The notes under the pieces: generated by a model
Database searches by the model: none
Seen by the model: only the letters and a program-made list of their open reading frames with translations
What the model was told of the DNA's origin: nothing
Program-made: the position numbers and the translations under genes
Shown: in pieces, positions 34,960-42,794 of the stretch
Layout: every line of letters begins with the position of its first letter
Position numbering within the stretch: position 1 is the stretch's first letter
Origin: Myxococcus fulvus
Lineage (GTDB): Bacteria > Myxococcota > Myxococcia > Myxococcales > Myxococcaceae
Direction of reading: 5' to 3'
DNA: 64,000 nt
Assembly (NCBI RefSeq): GCF_900111765.1
Contig: NZ_FOIB01000015.1
Location: 168,197 to 232,196, forward strand

Positions 34960-35991
34960 ATGCGTCGAGTCCTCGCAGGCTGTCTCGCGGTATCCGCGCT
35001 GGGAGCATCGCTTCCCGCCGCCGCTTCGGAGTGTGGCTACACCGCCGCCGGCTGGAACGCCCCCAACGGCGCGGTGGTGTTCAGCCGCAGCAACGACGGT
35101 CCCATCCGCAACGTGATTGATGCGATTGGCGAGTTCCGCACGCACTCCATGCTCTCCCACGGCCCCACCGGCGGCGTCACCCACGCCACCATGAAGGACC
35201 CGGCCCAGAACAACTGGCCCACCGTCTGTGGAACACCGCTCGTCGCGTCGCAGCTCCAGTACGGCTACCCGGGCCTGGAGCAGGTGAACCAGGGCGGCAT
35301 CTACCACTACCTCTACGACGCGAACGGCCATGGGCCGGACTGGACGGCGTGGCAGCTGGGCGACCCCGCGGGCGCGGCCCGCATCGCGAACAGCCTCTGG
35401 TTCAACCACCCGTACGTCAGCGACGTCTCGCGCGTCGATGGAAGCCAGCGCATCGACCGGCCGCTGTGGAACGGCTCGCGCGTACCCTACTCGCTGTTCC
35501 AGTACCGCGACCTGGAGTCGGCGCACGAGGTTCCCGGCAGCGCGGCGAACAACGGCATGGTGTGCTCCACCTTCCTCGCCTACGCGCACGTCTACGCGGG
35601 CAAGGGTGCCGTCTCCGCGTACACGTACCCGCACGAGGTCACCGCCAACGCGGCCAACTCCGTCCACTGGGGCGTGCATGGCCAGTGCAAGGAGTCGCTG
35701 GGCTGGTTCGAGAACGTCGCGCTGAACGTCATCTGCCCCGTCTTCTGGAACGTGTGCACCAACGCCGGCAATCAGGTGGCCAACTGCATGTCCGCCAACC
35801 GCTGCGACACCAGCACCAGCGTCATCTGGCGGGAGGTGCGCGACGACCCCAACGCCACCGCCACCTCCATCAGCCCGGACCGCATCGGCGGCTGGGGCGT
35901 GCACCCTTCCAACGTCACGCTGTGGGCCAGCGACTACTCCCATCAGCTCCAGTGGAACTCCGGCGGCAACGTCTACGGCTGCTGGCAGTGA
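34960..35991 (+). CDS. Secreted protein, possible permuted papain-like (YiiX/NlpC-P60-type) fold
   Basis: A 343-residue exported protein with a signal peptide (residues 1-23, ending AAASE). An early strand GAVVFSRSNDG is followed by a His-containing segment FRTHSMLSHG near residue 60. A Cys-containing helix NGMVCSTFLAYAH lies near residue 202. A strand-His then helix-Cys order is that of circularly permuted NlpC/P60 and YiiX-like cysteine hydrolases. Ten or so Cys residues suggest disulfides. I regard the fold as plausible but unproven. The 299-bp gap upstream, divergent from nfi, should hold its promoter. The next gene starts 37 bp downstream. Confidence 0.6.
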   Translation: MRRVLAGCLAVSALGASLPAAASECGYTAAGWNAPNGAVVFSRSNDGPIRNVIDAIGEFRTHSMLSHGPTGGVTHATMKDPAQNNWPTVCGTPLVASQLQYGYPGLEQVNQGGIYHYLYDANGHGPDWTAWQLGDPAGAARIANSLWFNHPYVSDVSRVDGSQRIDRPLWNGSRVPYSLFQYRDLESAHEVPGSAANNGMVCSTFLAYAHVYAGKGAVSAYTYPHEVTANAANSVHWGVHGQCKESLGWFENVALNVICPVFWNVCTNAGNQVANCMSANRCDTSTSVIWREVRDDPNATATSISPDRIGGWGVHPSNVTLWASDYSHQLQWNSGGNVYGCWQ

Positions 35992-36028
35992 GCCACCCCG
36001 CGTCGCTCGAATCCACAAGGAGCCCTGG

Positions 36029-37375
36029 ATGACTCCCACGCAACCCTCACGGTGGCTCAGACGCCGGACGTTCATGCTCGGACTGGGAATCGCGGCGCTG
36101 GTGGCCGGTGTGCTGCGCTCGAACGAGACGGACACGCCACCTGCTCCCGCTCCAGTCCTCGACAGCACTCCGATGCGCGCCGAGGTGCGAGCCGCCGCGG
36201 TATTGCCCTCGCGAACCGAGCACGCGCGGAGGCCCACCGCTGCGTCTCGCGTCCCCGCGCCCATCATCGACGCGGTGACGGTGGAGAAGCGGGAGGTCTG
36301 CTCCGGCGAGGACAACCTCATCAGCGTCCGCGCCCACTCGCCGGACGGAGACGACACCCATCTGCACGCCACCATCGGCGCGGGCAGCGGCATGCGTGTG
36401 CCCCTGCGGGTCTGGCGGATGGCGGATGGGACGTACGAGCTGCCCACCGTGACGGTGTTCGGCAAGGACAACATCGCCACCCAGGTGCGCGTGCCCCGGT
36501 ACACGGTGAAGGACTGTGAGCCGGAGCGACAGGTGGACATCTTCTCCCGACGCGCGCCCAACACGGAGGAGGAGTTCGAGTTCCTCGCGCGCATCCTGGA
36601 GCGGCCCCGAGCCGGCGGCGCGCCCACGCCTTTCGCACCCGTGAGGTTCGTCTGGACCTTCGACGACCGGCACACCGTGACGACGAGCGCGCCCAGGGTG
36701 ACACACTCGCTGCGCCCCGACCCGCTGCGGCCCGCGGCGCTGTACTCGCAGCACCTGGTGAAGGTGGAGGCGTTCGATGCGTCCGGGAGGAAGGTGGCGG
36801 GACGCTCCTCGCTCCAGCTCCTCGATACGACGTTCGAGAACTTCGCCAAGAAGGGCATCGTCACGGTGCTCGCGGTGGGCTCGCCGCGCTTCCCCGTGGA
36901 GGACGCCCAGGGCGTCGTCAGACAGACCTTCCAACTGTCCCACCGCTGGAAGCGTCCGGTGCGGCTGGAGCGGGTGACGGCGCTGCGCTCGCTCGTCCCC
37001 GAGGCCGAGGCACCGCCGCTTCCCGAGGACACCGCCGAGGTGAGCCTGGGCGTGGACCTGCTCCCCGTGGGCCAGGACGTGGAGGTCCCCGTGACGCTCG
37101 ACACCCGCGCCGAGGCCTCGGTGACACACGTCACCTACCTCCTCGAGGGAACCACCGAGGATGGACATCCCGCGCGGGGGACCTTCTCCATCATGCGACC
37201 GCCGCCCCGCCCCACGCGCGAGAACAGCACCCCGGTGTTGGACCCGGTGCTGCTCGCGAAGGTCAAACGCGCGCGCGAGCTGCTCGGCCAGCCCTTCGTC
37301 ACCGATGAGGACCTCTGGCGACTGGAGCGTGAGGGCCGCTTCAGTGACTTGAAGGTCCAACGCGAAGGCCCCTGA
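36029..37375 (+). CDS. Exported hypothetical protein (beta-rich)
   Basis: A 448-residue protein with an Arg-rich N-terminus and one hydrophobic helix (residues 14-29, from TFMLGLGIAALVAG), so secreted or inner-membrane-anchored. A Pro/Ala linker follows, then beta-sandwich-like repeats (near residues 85-165, 195-270 and 300-390), and a helical tail. Two Cys residues (near 91 and 170) could form a disulfide. No enzymatic motif is seen. It sits 37 bp after the papain-like gene and probably shares its transcript. Confidence 0.6.
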   Translation: MTPTQPSRWLRRRTFMLGLGIAALVAGVLRSNETDTPPAPAPVLDSTPMRAEVRAAAVLPSRTEHARRPTAASRVPAPIIDAVTVEKREVCSGEDNLISVRAHSPDGDDTHLHATIGAGSGMRVPLRVWRMADGTYELPTVTVFGKDNIATQVRVPRYTVKDCEPERQVDIFSRRAPNTEEEFEFLARILERPRAGGAPTPFAPVRFVWTFDDRHTVTTSAPRVTHSLRPDPLRPAALYSQHLVKVEAFDASGRKVAGRSSLQLLDTTFENFAKKGIVTVLAVGSPRFPVEDAQGVVRQTFQLSHRWKRPVRLERVTALRSLVPEAEAPPLPEDTAEVSLGVDLLPVGQDVEVPVTLDTRAEASVTHVTYLLEGTTEDGHPARGTFSIMRPPPRPTRENSTPVLDPVLLAKVKRARELLGQPFVTDEDLWRLEREGRFSDLKVQREGP

Positions 37376-37461
37376 GGCCACGCCGTCCAGCCGGTGGGAG
37401 CGACCACTCCCACCCGCTCGGCGACCGGTGAGGTCCACGGCGCCCAAGGCCCGGAGCCGCC

Positions 37462-38565
37462 GTGCTCCGCTGGCGACGCATGCCCTCCCCACTCCTGTCA
37501 CTGCTCCTGCTCGCGCTCGGTACGAGCGGGGCTGGCCCCACCGACACACCGTCGATGGAAGTCCCGTCGGAACAATCCCTGGAGCAACTGGAGCGGAGAA
37601 TCCTCGGACGAGGCTGCGAGCCCCGACTCCTGGGCGACGCGAGCCACCGCTTCGTGGAGGCGCAGCTCCTGTGTGACGGACACCTGTCCTTCATCCTCGT
37701 CCAGAGGTCCCTCGCGGGGAGCCCCCTGCCCGAGACACCCAGGCGCATGAAGGCGCTCCTCGACGACGCCCTCACACGGGCCCGCGCGCCCTTCCTGCGG
37801 GACGGCGTCACCATCGTCCAGGGACATTCGCTTCCTCGCAGCGTGCTGTACCGGGGCTATGTCCTGTTGATGCTCGCCGGCATGGAGCGCGCGGGCGTGG
37901 CCGACGCGCGGAGCACCGCCCTGTTCGACGCGCTGGCCTCCCAGCTGGTCGAGGCGCTGGAGCGACAACTCCTGCTGCCCTCCTTCGGCAAGTCCATCTG
38001 GCCGTGTGACAGCGCGCCCGCCGCCGCGGGGCTGCTCCTGCACGGACGACTGCGTGGCGACGCGGCCTCGCTCGCGATGGGAGAGCGCCTCACCGCCCGA
38101 CTGGTGGAGCTCGCGGCCCTGCCCTCGGGCTTTCCCACCAAGGTCGATGCGCGAGGCAAGCCCGTGGAGCCCCTGCCTCGCGGCACCACATTGGCGTGGA
38201 CGGGCACCTTCCTGGCCCTGGGCTCGCACCCTTCCGCCGCCACCTTCACCTCCGCGCTGGTGAAGGGACACTGTGACTACCCAGGAGGTGCCCTGCTCCC
38301 CTTCGCAGCCTGCCGGGAATGGCCTCGCGGCGTGAAGGGCAAGGAGGACTCCGCCAGTGGTCCCCTGCTCCAGGGCGGCTACTCCGTGGGCGCCAGCGCC
38401 CTGGCCATCGCCGCCACGCGCCTGTCCCCGGAGCATCAGGACTGGCATGGGGACCTGCGCAACACCGCGCGGGAGATGGGCATCCGTCCGATGCTCGAAA
38501 AACCACATCAGCATCCACTGGAGGCCTCCCTCTACTGGTGGGGAACCACCGCGCGCCCCTGGTAG
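37462..38565 (+). CDS. Secreted hypothetical protein, helical-barrel-like
   Basis: A 367-residue protein with a signal peptide (LRWRRMPSPLLSLLLLALG). The body is helical with repeats of the type seen in alpha/alpha-toroid proteins (ALFDALASQLVEALERQ, FGKSIWPCDSAPAAAGLLLHG, GGYSVGASALAIAATRL), but no catalytic signature is recognised. I chose the GTG at 37462 because GGAG lies 6 bp upstream and it keeps the positively charged n-region; an ATG at 37480 is possible. It is the third secreted gene in a + strand row and is followed by an AT-richer gap before the subtilase. Confidence 0.6.
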   Translation: MLRWRRMPSPLLSLLLLALGTSGAGPTDTPSMEVPSEQSLEQLERRILGRGCEPRLLGDASHRFVEAQLLCDGHLSFILVQRSLAGSPLPETPRRMKALLDDALTRARAPFLRDGVTIVQGHSLPRSVLYRGYVLLMLAGMERAGVADARSTALFDALASQLVEALERQLLLPSFGKSIWPCDSAPAAAGLLLHGRLRGDAASLAMGERLTARLVELAALPSGFPTKVDARGKPVEPLPRGTTLAWTGTFLALGSHPSAATFTSALVKGHCDYPGGALLPFAACREWPRGVKGKEDSASGPLLQGGYSVGASALAIAATRLSPEHQDWHGDLRNTAREMGIRPMLEKPHQHPLEASLYWWGTTARPW

Positions 38566-38704
38566 GCAATACGCCCCCATGTCGGCATTCCGCGCTTCGT
38601 TCAATGACAGACGACCGCCTCATCCCTCGGGACACAATCAGGATTAAGCCGATTTATAAGTCCATCCGTATCATTCGGGGAGACCCAGTGCAGGGGGATG
38701 AGCC

Positions 38705-40006
38705 ATGAATCGACGCACGACAGCGATGACGCTGGCCATGGGTGGACTGGCATTGTTGGGAGGCTGTTCGAGCAGCCGGCCCACCTGCAGGGACGCGACG
38801 GCCACCGCCGCGCTCCTCGCGCCGCCCCAGGAGAAGTTCGTCGAGGTGAGCAAGAAGGTGCCGGGTGAGTACGTGGTGGTGCTCAAGGAGCCTGAGGCCA
38901 GCCTGGAGCCGCTCGCCGTGGCCCAGCTCACCCAGGGCCTCACCACGAAGTACGGAGGCGCCGCGTTCTCCGTGTACGAGCACACGGTGCGCGGCTTCGC
39001 CACGCGGATGACGGAGGAGCAGGCGCGCGCGCTGTCGCAGGACCCCGCCGTGGCCTTCGTCCAGGAGAACGGCGTGGTGTCCATCCGCGAGAGCCAGCCC
39101 AAGCCCACGTGGGGCATCGACCGGGTGGACCAGCGGCAGCTCCCGCTCGACAAGCTCTACATGTACAACGCCACCGGGCTGGGCGTGCACGTGTACATCC
39201 TGGACACCGGCGTGCGCTTCTCCCACAAGGAGTTCGGCGGCCGGGCCTCCGTCGGCTTCGACGCCATCGGCGACAGCATGAAGGGCAATGACTGCCATGG
39301 CCACGGCACGCACGTGGCGGGCACCGCCGCGGGCAGCTCCTACGGGCTGGCGCGGAACGCCACGGTGCACTCGGTCCGGGTGCTCGGCTGTGACGGCAGC
39401 GGCACCACGGCGGGCGTCATCGCGGGCGTGGACTGGGTGACGAAGAACCACCAGTCGCCCGCCGTGGCCAACATGAGCCTGGGCACCGACACGGACCCGG
39501 CGCTCGACGAGGCGGTGCGCCGCTCCATCGCGTCGGGCGTCGTCTACGTGCTCGCCGCCGGCAACGAGTCGGGTGATGCGTGCAAGCACTCTCCCGCCCG
39601 CGCGCCGGAGGCCATCACCGTGGCCGCCACGGACACGAGCGACAAGCGCGCCCACTTCTCCAACTACGGCGACTGCGTGGACGTCTTCGCGCCCGGCAAC
39701 AAAATCACCTCCGCCTGGCACTACGGTGACTTCCAGACGCGCATCCTGAGCGGCACCTCCATGGCCGCGCCGCACGTGACGGGCGTGGCCGCGCTCTGGC
39801 TGGAGCTCAACCCCCAGGCCACCCCTGACGCCGTCGCCAGCGCGCTGTTCGAGAACGCCACCGAGGGCGAGGTGCGCAGCGCCGGTGAGTGCACGCCCAA
39901 CCGCATGGCGTACTCGGGCTTCATCGGCGCCTTGCCGCTCAACCCCACGGTGAGCACCCCGCCTGGGCCCTCGCCGACGACGGTGAGCGGCGAAGGCGCG
40001 AAGTAG
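38705..40006 (+). CDS. Subtilisin-family (S8) protease, lipoprotein precursor
   Basis: A 433-residue secreted serine protease. A signal peptide ends in the lipobox LGGC (Cys near residue 21). Residues 50-120 are an I9-type propeptide (PGEYVVVLK, then GFATRMTEEQARAL). The catalytic domain has Asp in ILDTG near 165, His in HGHGTHVAG near 202 and Ser in GTSMAAPH near 352, with the oxyanion Asn in AAGNES, as in proteinase K/aqualysin. A short Pro/Thr tail ends the protein. Such enzymes serve predation and nutrient capture in myxobacteria. The 139-bp upstream gap is AT-richer than its surroundings and should hold the promoter. Confidence 0.93.
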   Translation: MNRRTTAMTLAMGGLALLGGCSSSRPTCRDATATAALLAPPQEKFVEVSKKVPGEYVVVLKEPEASLEPLAVAQLTQGLTTKYGGAAFSVYEHTVRGFATRMTEEQARALSQDPAVAFVQENGVVSIRESQPKPTWGIDRVDQRQLPLDKLYMYNATGLGVHVYILDTGVRFSHKEFGGRASVGFDAIGDSMKGNDCHGHGTHVAGTAAGSSYGLARNATVHSVRVLGCDGSGTTAGVIAGVDWVTKNHQSPAVANMSLGTDTDPALDEAVRRSIASGVVYVLAAGNESGDACKHSPARAPEAITVAATDTSDKRAHFSNYGDCVDVFAPGNKITSAWHYGDFQTRILSGTSMAAPHVTGVAALWLELNPQATPDAVASALFENATEGEVRSAGECTPNRMAYSGFIGALPLNPTVSTPPGPSPTTVSGEGAK

Positions 40007-40012
40007 GAATCC

Positions 40013-40082
40013 GGCCGCGAGGACCCTCCCCCTCGCGGCCCCCGAGGGCCGGGCTCCGTCTCCACGGCGGAGTCCGGCCCTC
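40013..40082 (+). terminator. Two tandem hairpins after the subtilase gene
   Basis: Hairpin 1 pairs GGCCGCGAGG (40013-40022) with CCTCGCGGCC (40031-40040). Hairpin 2 pairs GAGGGCCGG+CTCCG (40044-40058) with CGGAG+CCGGCCCTC (40068-40082), one mismatch. GTCTTTCC follows. The second is the best intrinsic terminator in the window. Confidence 0.75.
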
Positions 40083-40196
40083 GTCTTTCCAGCGCACGGG
40101 AGCCCCCGGTCAGGAAGCCGCGCCCGCCCGCGTCCCGCGAGCCACCCCGTCGGCCGCGCTCCCGCGTCCCACGAGGGCCCCGCGAGGAGCCCCACC

Positions 40197-40445
40197 ATGG
40201 CCACGCTGAACATCACCTACGACGGCATGTCCGCGGACGTGCCGGTGGAGCTGGACCGCCCCGTCTCCGACGCCGACGTGCGCCGCATCGCCACGGAGAT
40301 GGTGCGCTCGGGCGGCGTGCCCGGCCTGCACCTGGCGCACCTGCGCGAGGACGCGTTCCAGCACTTCATGGTGGACCGCTTCCGCGGCGCCCGGGGCGAC
40401 GAGCGCATCTACCTGCGCCCCAAGGTTCCCTTCGGCGCGCGGTGA
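40197..40445 (+). CDS. Small protein (82 aa) coupled to an E1-like gene
   Basis: An 82-residue protein with an N-terminal beta-hairpin (TLNITYDGMSADVPVEL), two helices and a basic C-terminus. It does not end in Gly-Gly (last residues FGAR), so it is not an obvious ubiquitin-like modifier, although the hairpin-helix start would fit a beta-grasp fold. GAGGAG precedes the ATG. The E1-like gene starts 9 bp after its stop, and such short spacing next to ThiF-type genes often marks the carrier or substrate protein. Function unknown. Confidence 0.65.
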   Translation: MATLNITYDGMSADVPVELDRPVSDADVRRIATEMVRSGGVPGLHLAHLREDAFQHFMVDRFRGARGDERIYLRPKVPFGAR

Positions 40446-40454
40446 GGTGACGCC

Positions 40455-41036
40455 ATGCGCATCGTCTTCTGTGGCGTGGGGGCCATCGGCTCGCAGGCGG
40501 CCGTGCTGTGCCGCAACCTGGAGGCCACGCTGGTGTTCATCGACTTCGACCGCGTGGAGTCCAAGAACCTGCTCGCGCAGGCCCACGTGAAGCCCTCCGT
40601 GGGGAAGAACAAGGCCGAGGCGCTCAAGCTCCAGCTCCTCAACCTGCACGGCGTGAAGGCGGAGTCCTTCGGCGTGCGCGTCACCCGCGACAACGTGGCG
40701 GCGCTGTGTGGCGGCGCGGACCTGGTGGTGGACTGCTTCGACAACCAGGACAGCCGCCTGCTGCTCTCCGCGTTCGCTCGGGAGGTGGGCAAGCCGCTGG
40801 TGCACGGCGCGGTGAGCGCGGATGGCACCTTCGGGCTGGTGCGCTGGGACGAGCGCTTCACGCCGGACGCCGAGGACACCGCCGGACAGGCCACCTGCGA
40901 GGGCGGCGCGCACCTGCCGCTGTTGGGGTTGCTGGCCGCGACGCTGGCTCGCGGCATCCAGGACTTCGTCAAGCACGGCACGCGACGCGACGCCCTGGTG
41001 AACCTGTCGGCCGTCATCCCCACCGCGGGAACGTGA
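40455..41036 (+). CDS. E1-like (ThiF/MoeB/UBA) adenylyltransferase
   Basis: A 193-residue compact E1-like domain. GVGAIGSQ near residues 7-14 binds ATP, DFDRVESKNLLAQ near 30-42 holds the Asp/Arg/Asn of the adenylation site, and DCFDNQDSR near 95 is the following acidic loop. The C-terminal zinc Cys pairs of ThiF/MoeB are absent, and only one downstream Cys (ATCEGG) could serve as a thioester site. E1-like enzymes adenylate the C-terminus of ubiquitin-like or sulfur-carrier proteins. GAGGTGA precedes the ATG. With the small gene upstream it forms a two-gene unit ending at a hairpin. Confidence 0.88.
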   Translation: MRIVFCGVGAIGSQAAVLCRNLEATLVFIDFDRVESKNLLAQAHVKPSVGKNKAEALKLQLLNLHGVKAESFGVRVTRDNVAALCGGADLVVDCFDNQDSRLLLSAFAREVGKPLVHGAVSADGTFGLVRWDERFTPDAEDTAGQATCEGGAHLPLLGLLAATLARGIQDFVKHGTRRDALVNLSAVIPTAGT

Positions 41037-41053
41037 CGAGGCGCGGGGAAGAC

Positions 41054-41086
41054 ACGGCGGAGTCAGGGATGAAAATCCTCCGCCGT
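41054..41086 (+). terminator. Hairpin after the E1-like gene
   Basis: ACGGCGGAG pairs perfectly with CTCCGCCGT (9 bp) over a 15-nt loop containing AAAA, 18 bp past the E1-like stop and before the tRNAs. CAATTCC follows, so it is a weak but plausible terminator. Confidence 0.5.
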
Positions 41087-41120
41087 CAATTCCTCGCAAG
41101 CTCGTTGGAAGCGCAGCAAC

Positions 41121-41191
41121 GCGGGTGTCGTCCAGCGGCAGGATGACGGTTTCCCATACCGTCGACACGGGTTCGAATCCCGTCGCCCGCT
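41121..41191 (+). tRNA. tRNA-Gly (CCC)
   Basis: A canonical cloverleaf: acceptor GCGGGTG/CGCCCGC (one G-U), D-stem GTCC/GGAT, anticodon stem ACGGT/ACCGT with loop TTCCCAT (anticodon CCC, U33 present), T-arm ACGGG-TTCGAAT-CCCGT, discriminator U as expected for bacterial glycine. CCA is not encoded. Confidence 0.95.
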
Positions 41192-41212
41192 TCGCCTCAC
41201 GCAGCAAACCCT

Positions 41213-41284
41213 ACCGGGGTCGTCCAACCAGCAGGATGGCGGACTCTGACTCCGCAGATGCAGGTGCAAAGCCTGCCCCCGGTT
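41213..41284 (+). tRNA. tRNA-Gln (CTG) with atypical T-loop
   Basis: Acceptor ACCGGGG/CCCCGGT pairs fully with a weak A-U first pair, as usual for glutamine. D-stem GTCC/GGAT, anticodon stem GCGGA/TCCGC with loop CTCTGAC (anticodon CTG, U33 present). The T-stem GCAGG/CCTGC is perfect, but the loop reads TGCAAAG instead of TTCAAAT: positions 55 and 60 are both G, losing the usual pseudouridine-55. A nearly identical 3' portion lies on the other strand at 63.85 kb. It starts 21 bp after tRNA-Gly. CCA is not encoded. Confidence 0.72.
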
Positions 41285-41356
41285 CTCTTTCTTTCGGCAC
41301 GCTCCATCGCGGTTGACCGCTTGCCCGCTCGCGACCGAAGAGCGAGCCTGCGCCGC

Positions 41357-42253
41357 ATGGAGATGCATCAGGTCCGGTACTTCCTGGCGGTGTCGGAGAC
41401 CCACAGCTTCACGCGCGCGGCGGAGCGTTGCCGCGTGTCCCAGCCCACGCTGACCGCCGCCATCAAGAAGCTGGAGGGCGAGCTGGGTGGGCCCCTGCTC
41501 CTGAGAGACAGGAGCGGCGCGAAGCTCACGCCCCTGGGCCGACGGGTGCTCCCCCGACTCCAACGCATCGAGGATGAGAACCGGAGCGTGGCGCTCATCG
41601 CGGAGAACCACCGTCGGTTGAAGCAGGTGCCCCTCCGCGTGGGCGTGCTGAACACCATCGGCCCCGCGCGGTTGGCCCGCGACCTGGCGGCGTTTCGCGT
41701 CGTCGCGCCCGGCGTGGAGGTCGAGCTCCGCATCGGCACGCGCGACACGGTGGTGCAGCAGTTGGAGGAGGCCGAGGTGGACCTCGTCATCACCCACGCC
41801 GCCGCGCCCACGCCGGACTGGTGCGTCGTCGCGCCTCTCTATGAAGAGCGCTACCTGGTCGTGCTCCCACCCGGACATCGCCTCGCCGCGCAGGACACCG
41901 TTCCCCTGGCGGCGTTGGCCGATGAACCCTACATCGACCGGCTCTCCTGCGAGATGCGCGAACAGGTCGGCGCGCTGTGCACGTCCCGCAAGGTGGCGCT
42001 GTACGCCAGCTATCGCACGGAACGCGAGGAGTGGGTGCAGAGCCTGGTCGCCGCGGGCGTGGGCTTCGCCTTCATGCCCGAGCACTCCATCCTGCACGCC
42101 CAGGGCTCCGCCACCGCGCGGCCGCTCGTCGACCCGGCGCTCCAGCGCACCGTGTCCCTGATGCGCTCGGGAGACCGGACCGCGCCTCCCGCGGCGAAGC
42201 TCTTCTGGCGCACGCTGCTGGACAGCGCGGGGCGCGCGCGTCCGGGAGCCTGA
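41357..42253 (+). CDS. LysR-family transcriptional regulator
   Basis: A 298-residue regulator of standard length. The N-terminal winged helix (QVRYFLAVSETHSFTRAAERCRVSQPTLTAA, split around residues 4-35) is classic LysR, followed by the linker helix and a two-lobed effector domain from about residue 92 (LRVGVLNTIGP). The ATG at 41357 was chosen because the HTH starts directly after it. It converges on a monooxygenase-domain gene with 12 bp between stops. No typical divergent target gene is present, since tRNAs lie upstream. Confidence 0.92.
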   Translation: MEMHQVRYFLAVSETHSFTRAAERCRVSQPTLTAAIKKLEGELGGPLLLRDRSGAKLTPLGRRVLPRLQRIEDENRSVALIAENHRRLKQVPLRVGVLNTIGPARLARDLAAFRVVAPGVEVELRIGTRDTVVQQLEEAEVDLVITHAAAPTPDWCVVAPLYEERYLVVLPPGHRLAAQDTVPLAALADEPYIDRLSCEMREQVGALCTSRKVALYASYRTEREEWVQSLVAAGVGFAFMPEHSILHAQGSATARPLVDPALQRTVSLMRSGDRTAPPAAKLFWRTLLDSAGRARPGA

Positions 42254-42265
42254 AGGCGCTGTCGT

Positions 42266-42589
42266 TCAGCGCTTCACCGCGAGCACATCCACCTTCTCGA
42301 TGGACGGAGGCTGCGCGAGCAACTCCGGCGCCCGGGCCATCAGGGCCGCGGCGACCTTGCCCGCGAGGTGCGCATCGCGACCCGCGTCGTCCGCGAAGGT
42401 ATCGAAGATGCCGAAGGTGGAGGGACCGAGGCGAAGCGCGAACCACTGCGCCGTCGCCGGCTCCGCCTGGACCACGGGGAGCCCTCCCTCCAGGAATCGC
42501 TGCACATCGGCCTCCTTGCCCGCCTTCGCCTCCAGGCGGACCAGCAGCCCCACGTGAACGTTCCCGGCCATCTGTGATTGCGTCGTCAT
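42266..42589 (-). CDS. Antibiotic-biosynthesis monooxygenase (ABM) domain protein
   Basis: A 107-residue ferredoxin-like ABM-domain protein: GLLVRLEAKAGKEADVQRFL near the N-terminus, then WFALRLGPSTFGIFDTF and a final strand IEKVDVLAVKR. Relatives are cofactor-free monooxygenases or quinone/heme-degrading dimers; the small size gives no substrate. The ATG at 42589 was chosen at the start of the domain. A 205-bp gap lies upstream. Confidence 0.83.
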   Translation of the reverse strand: MTTQSQMAGNVHVGLLVRLEAKAGKEADVQRFLEGGLPVVQAEPATAQWFALRLGPSTFGIFDTFADDAGRDAHLAGKVAAALMARAPELLAQPPSIEKVDVLAVKR

Positions 42590-42794
42590 GGATTCAACCT
42601 CGTGCAAGTGGACATGGCTCGGCCCCGCCCCATCAGGGACGTGAACCGCGCGCTGAAGGTCCTGTGGTCACGAAGCGCCGAGGGAGCAGACGGCGTTCAG
42701 CGCGTTCGCGATGGGTCTACGTATAGACCTCGCCGCCGCTCACCGTGAATCCCGCATCGTCAATGGATGGATAGGCAACGCCTATGGGCGAGCG

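Noticed and set aside
40197..40445. Calling the 82-aa protein a ubiquitin-like modifier
   Set aside because: It lacks a C-terminal Gly-Gly and has no clear sequence match; only its position beside an E1-like gene suggests it.
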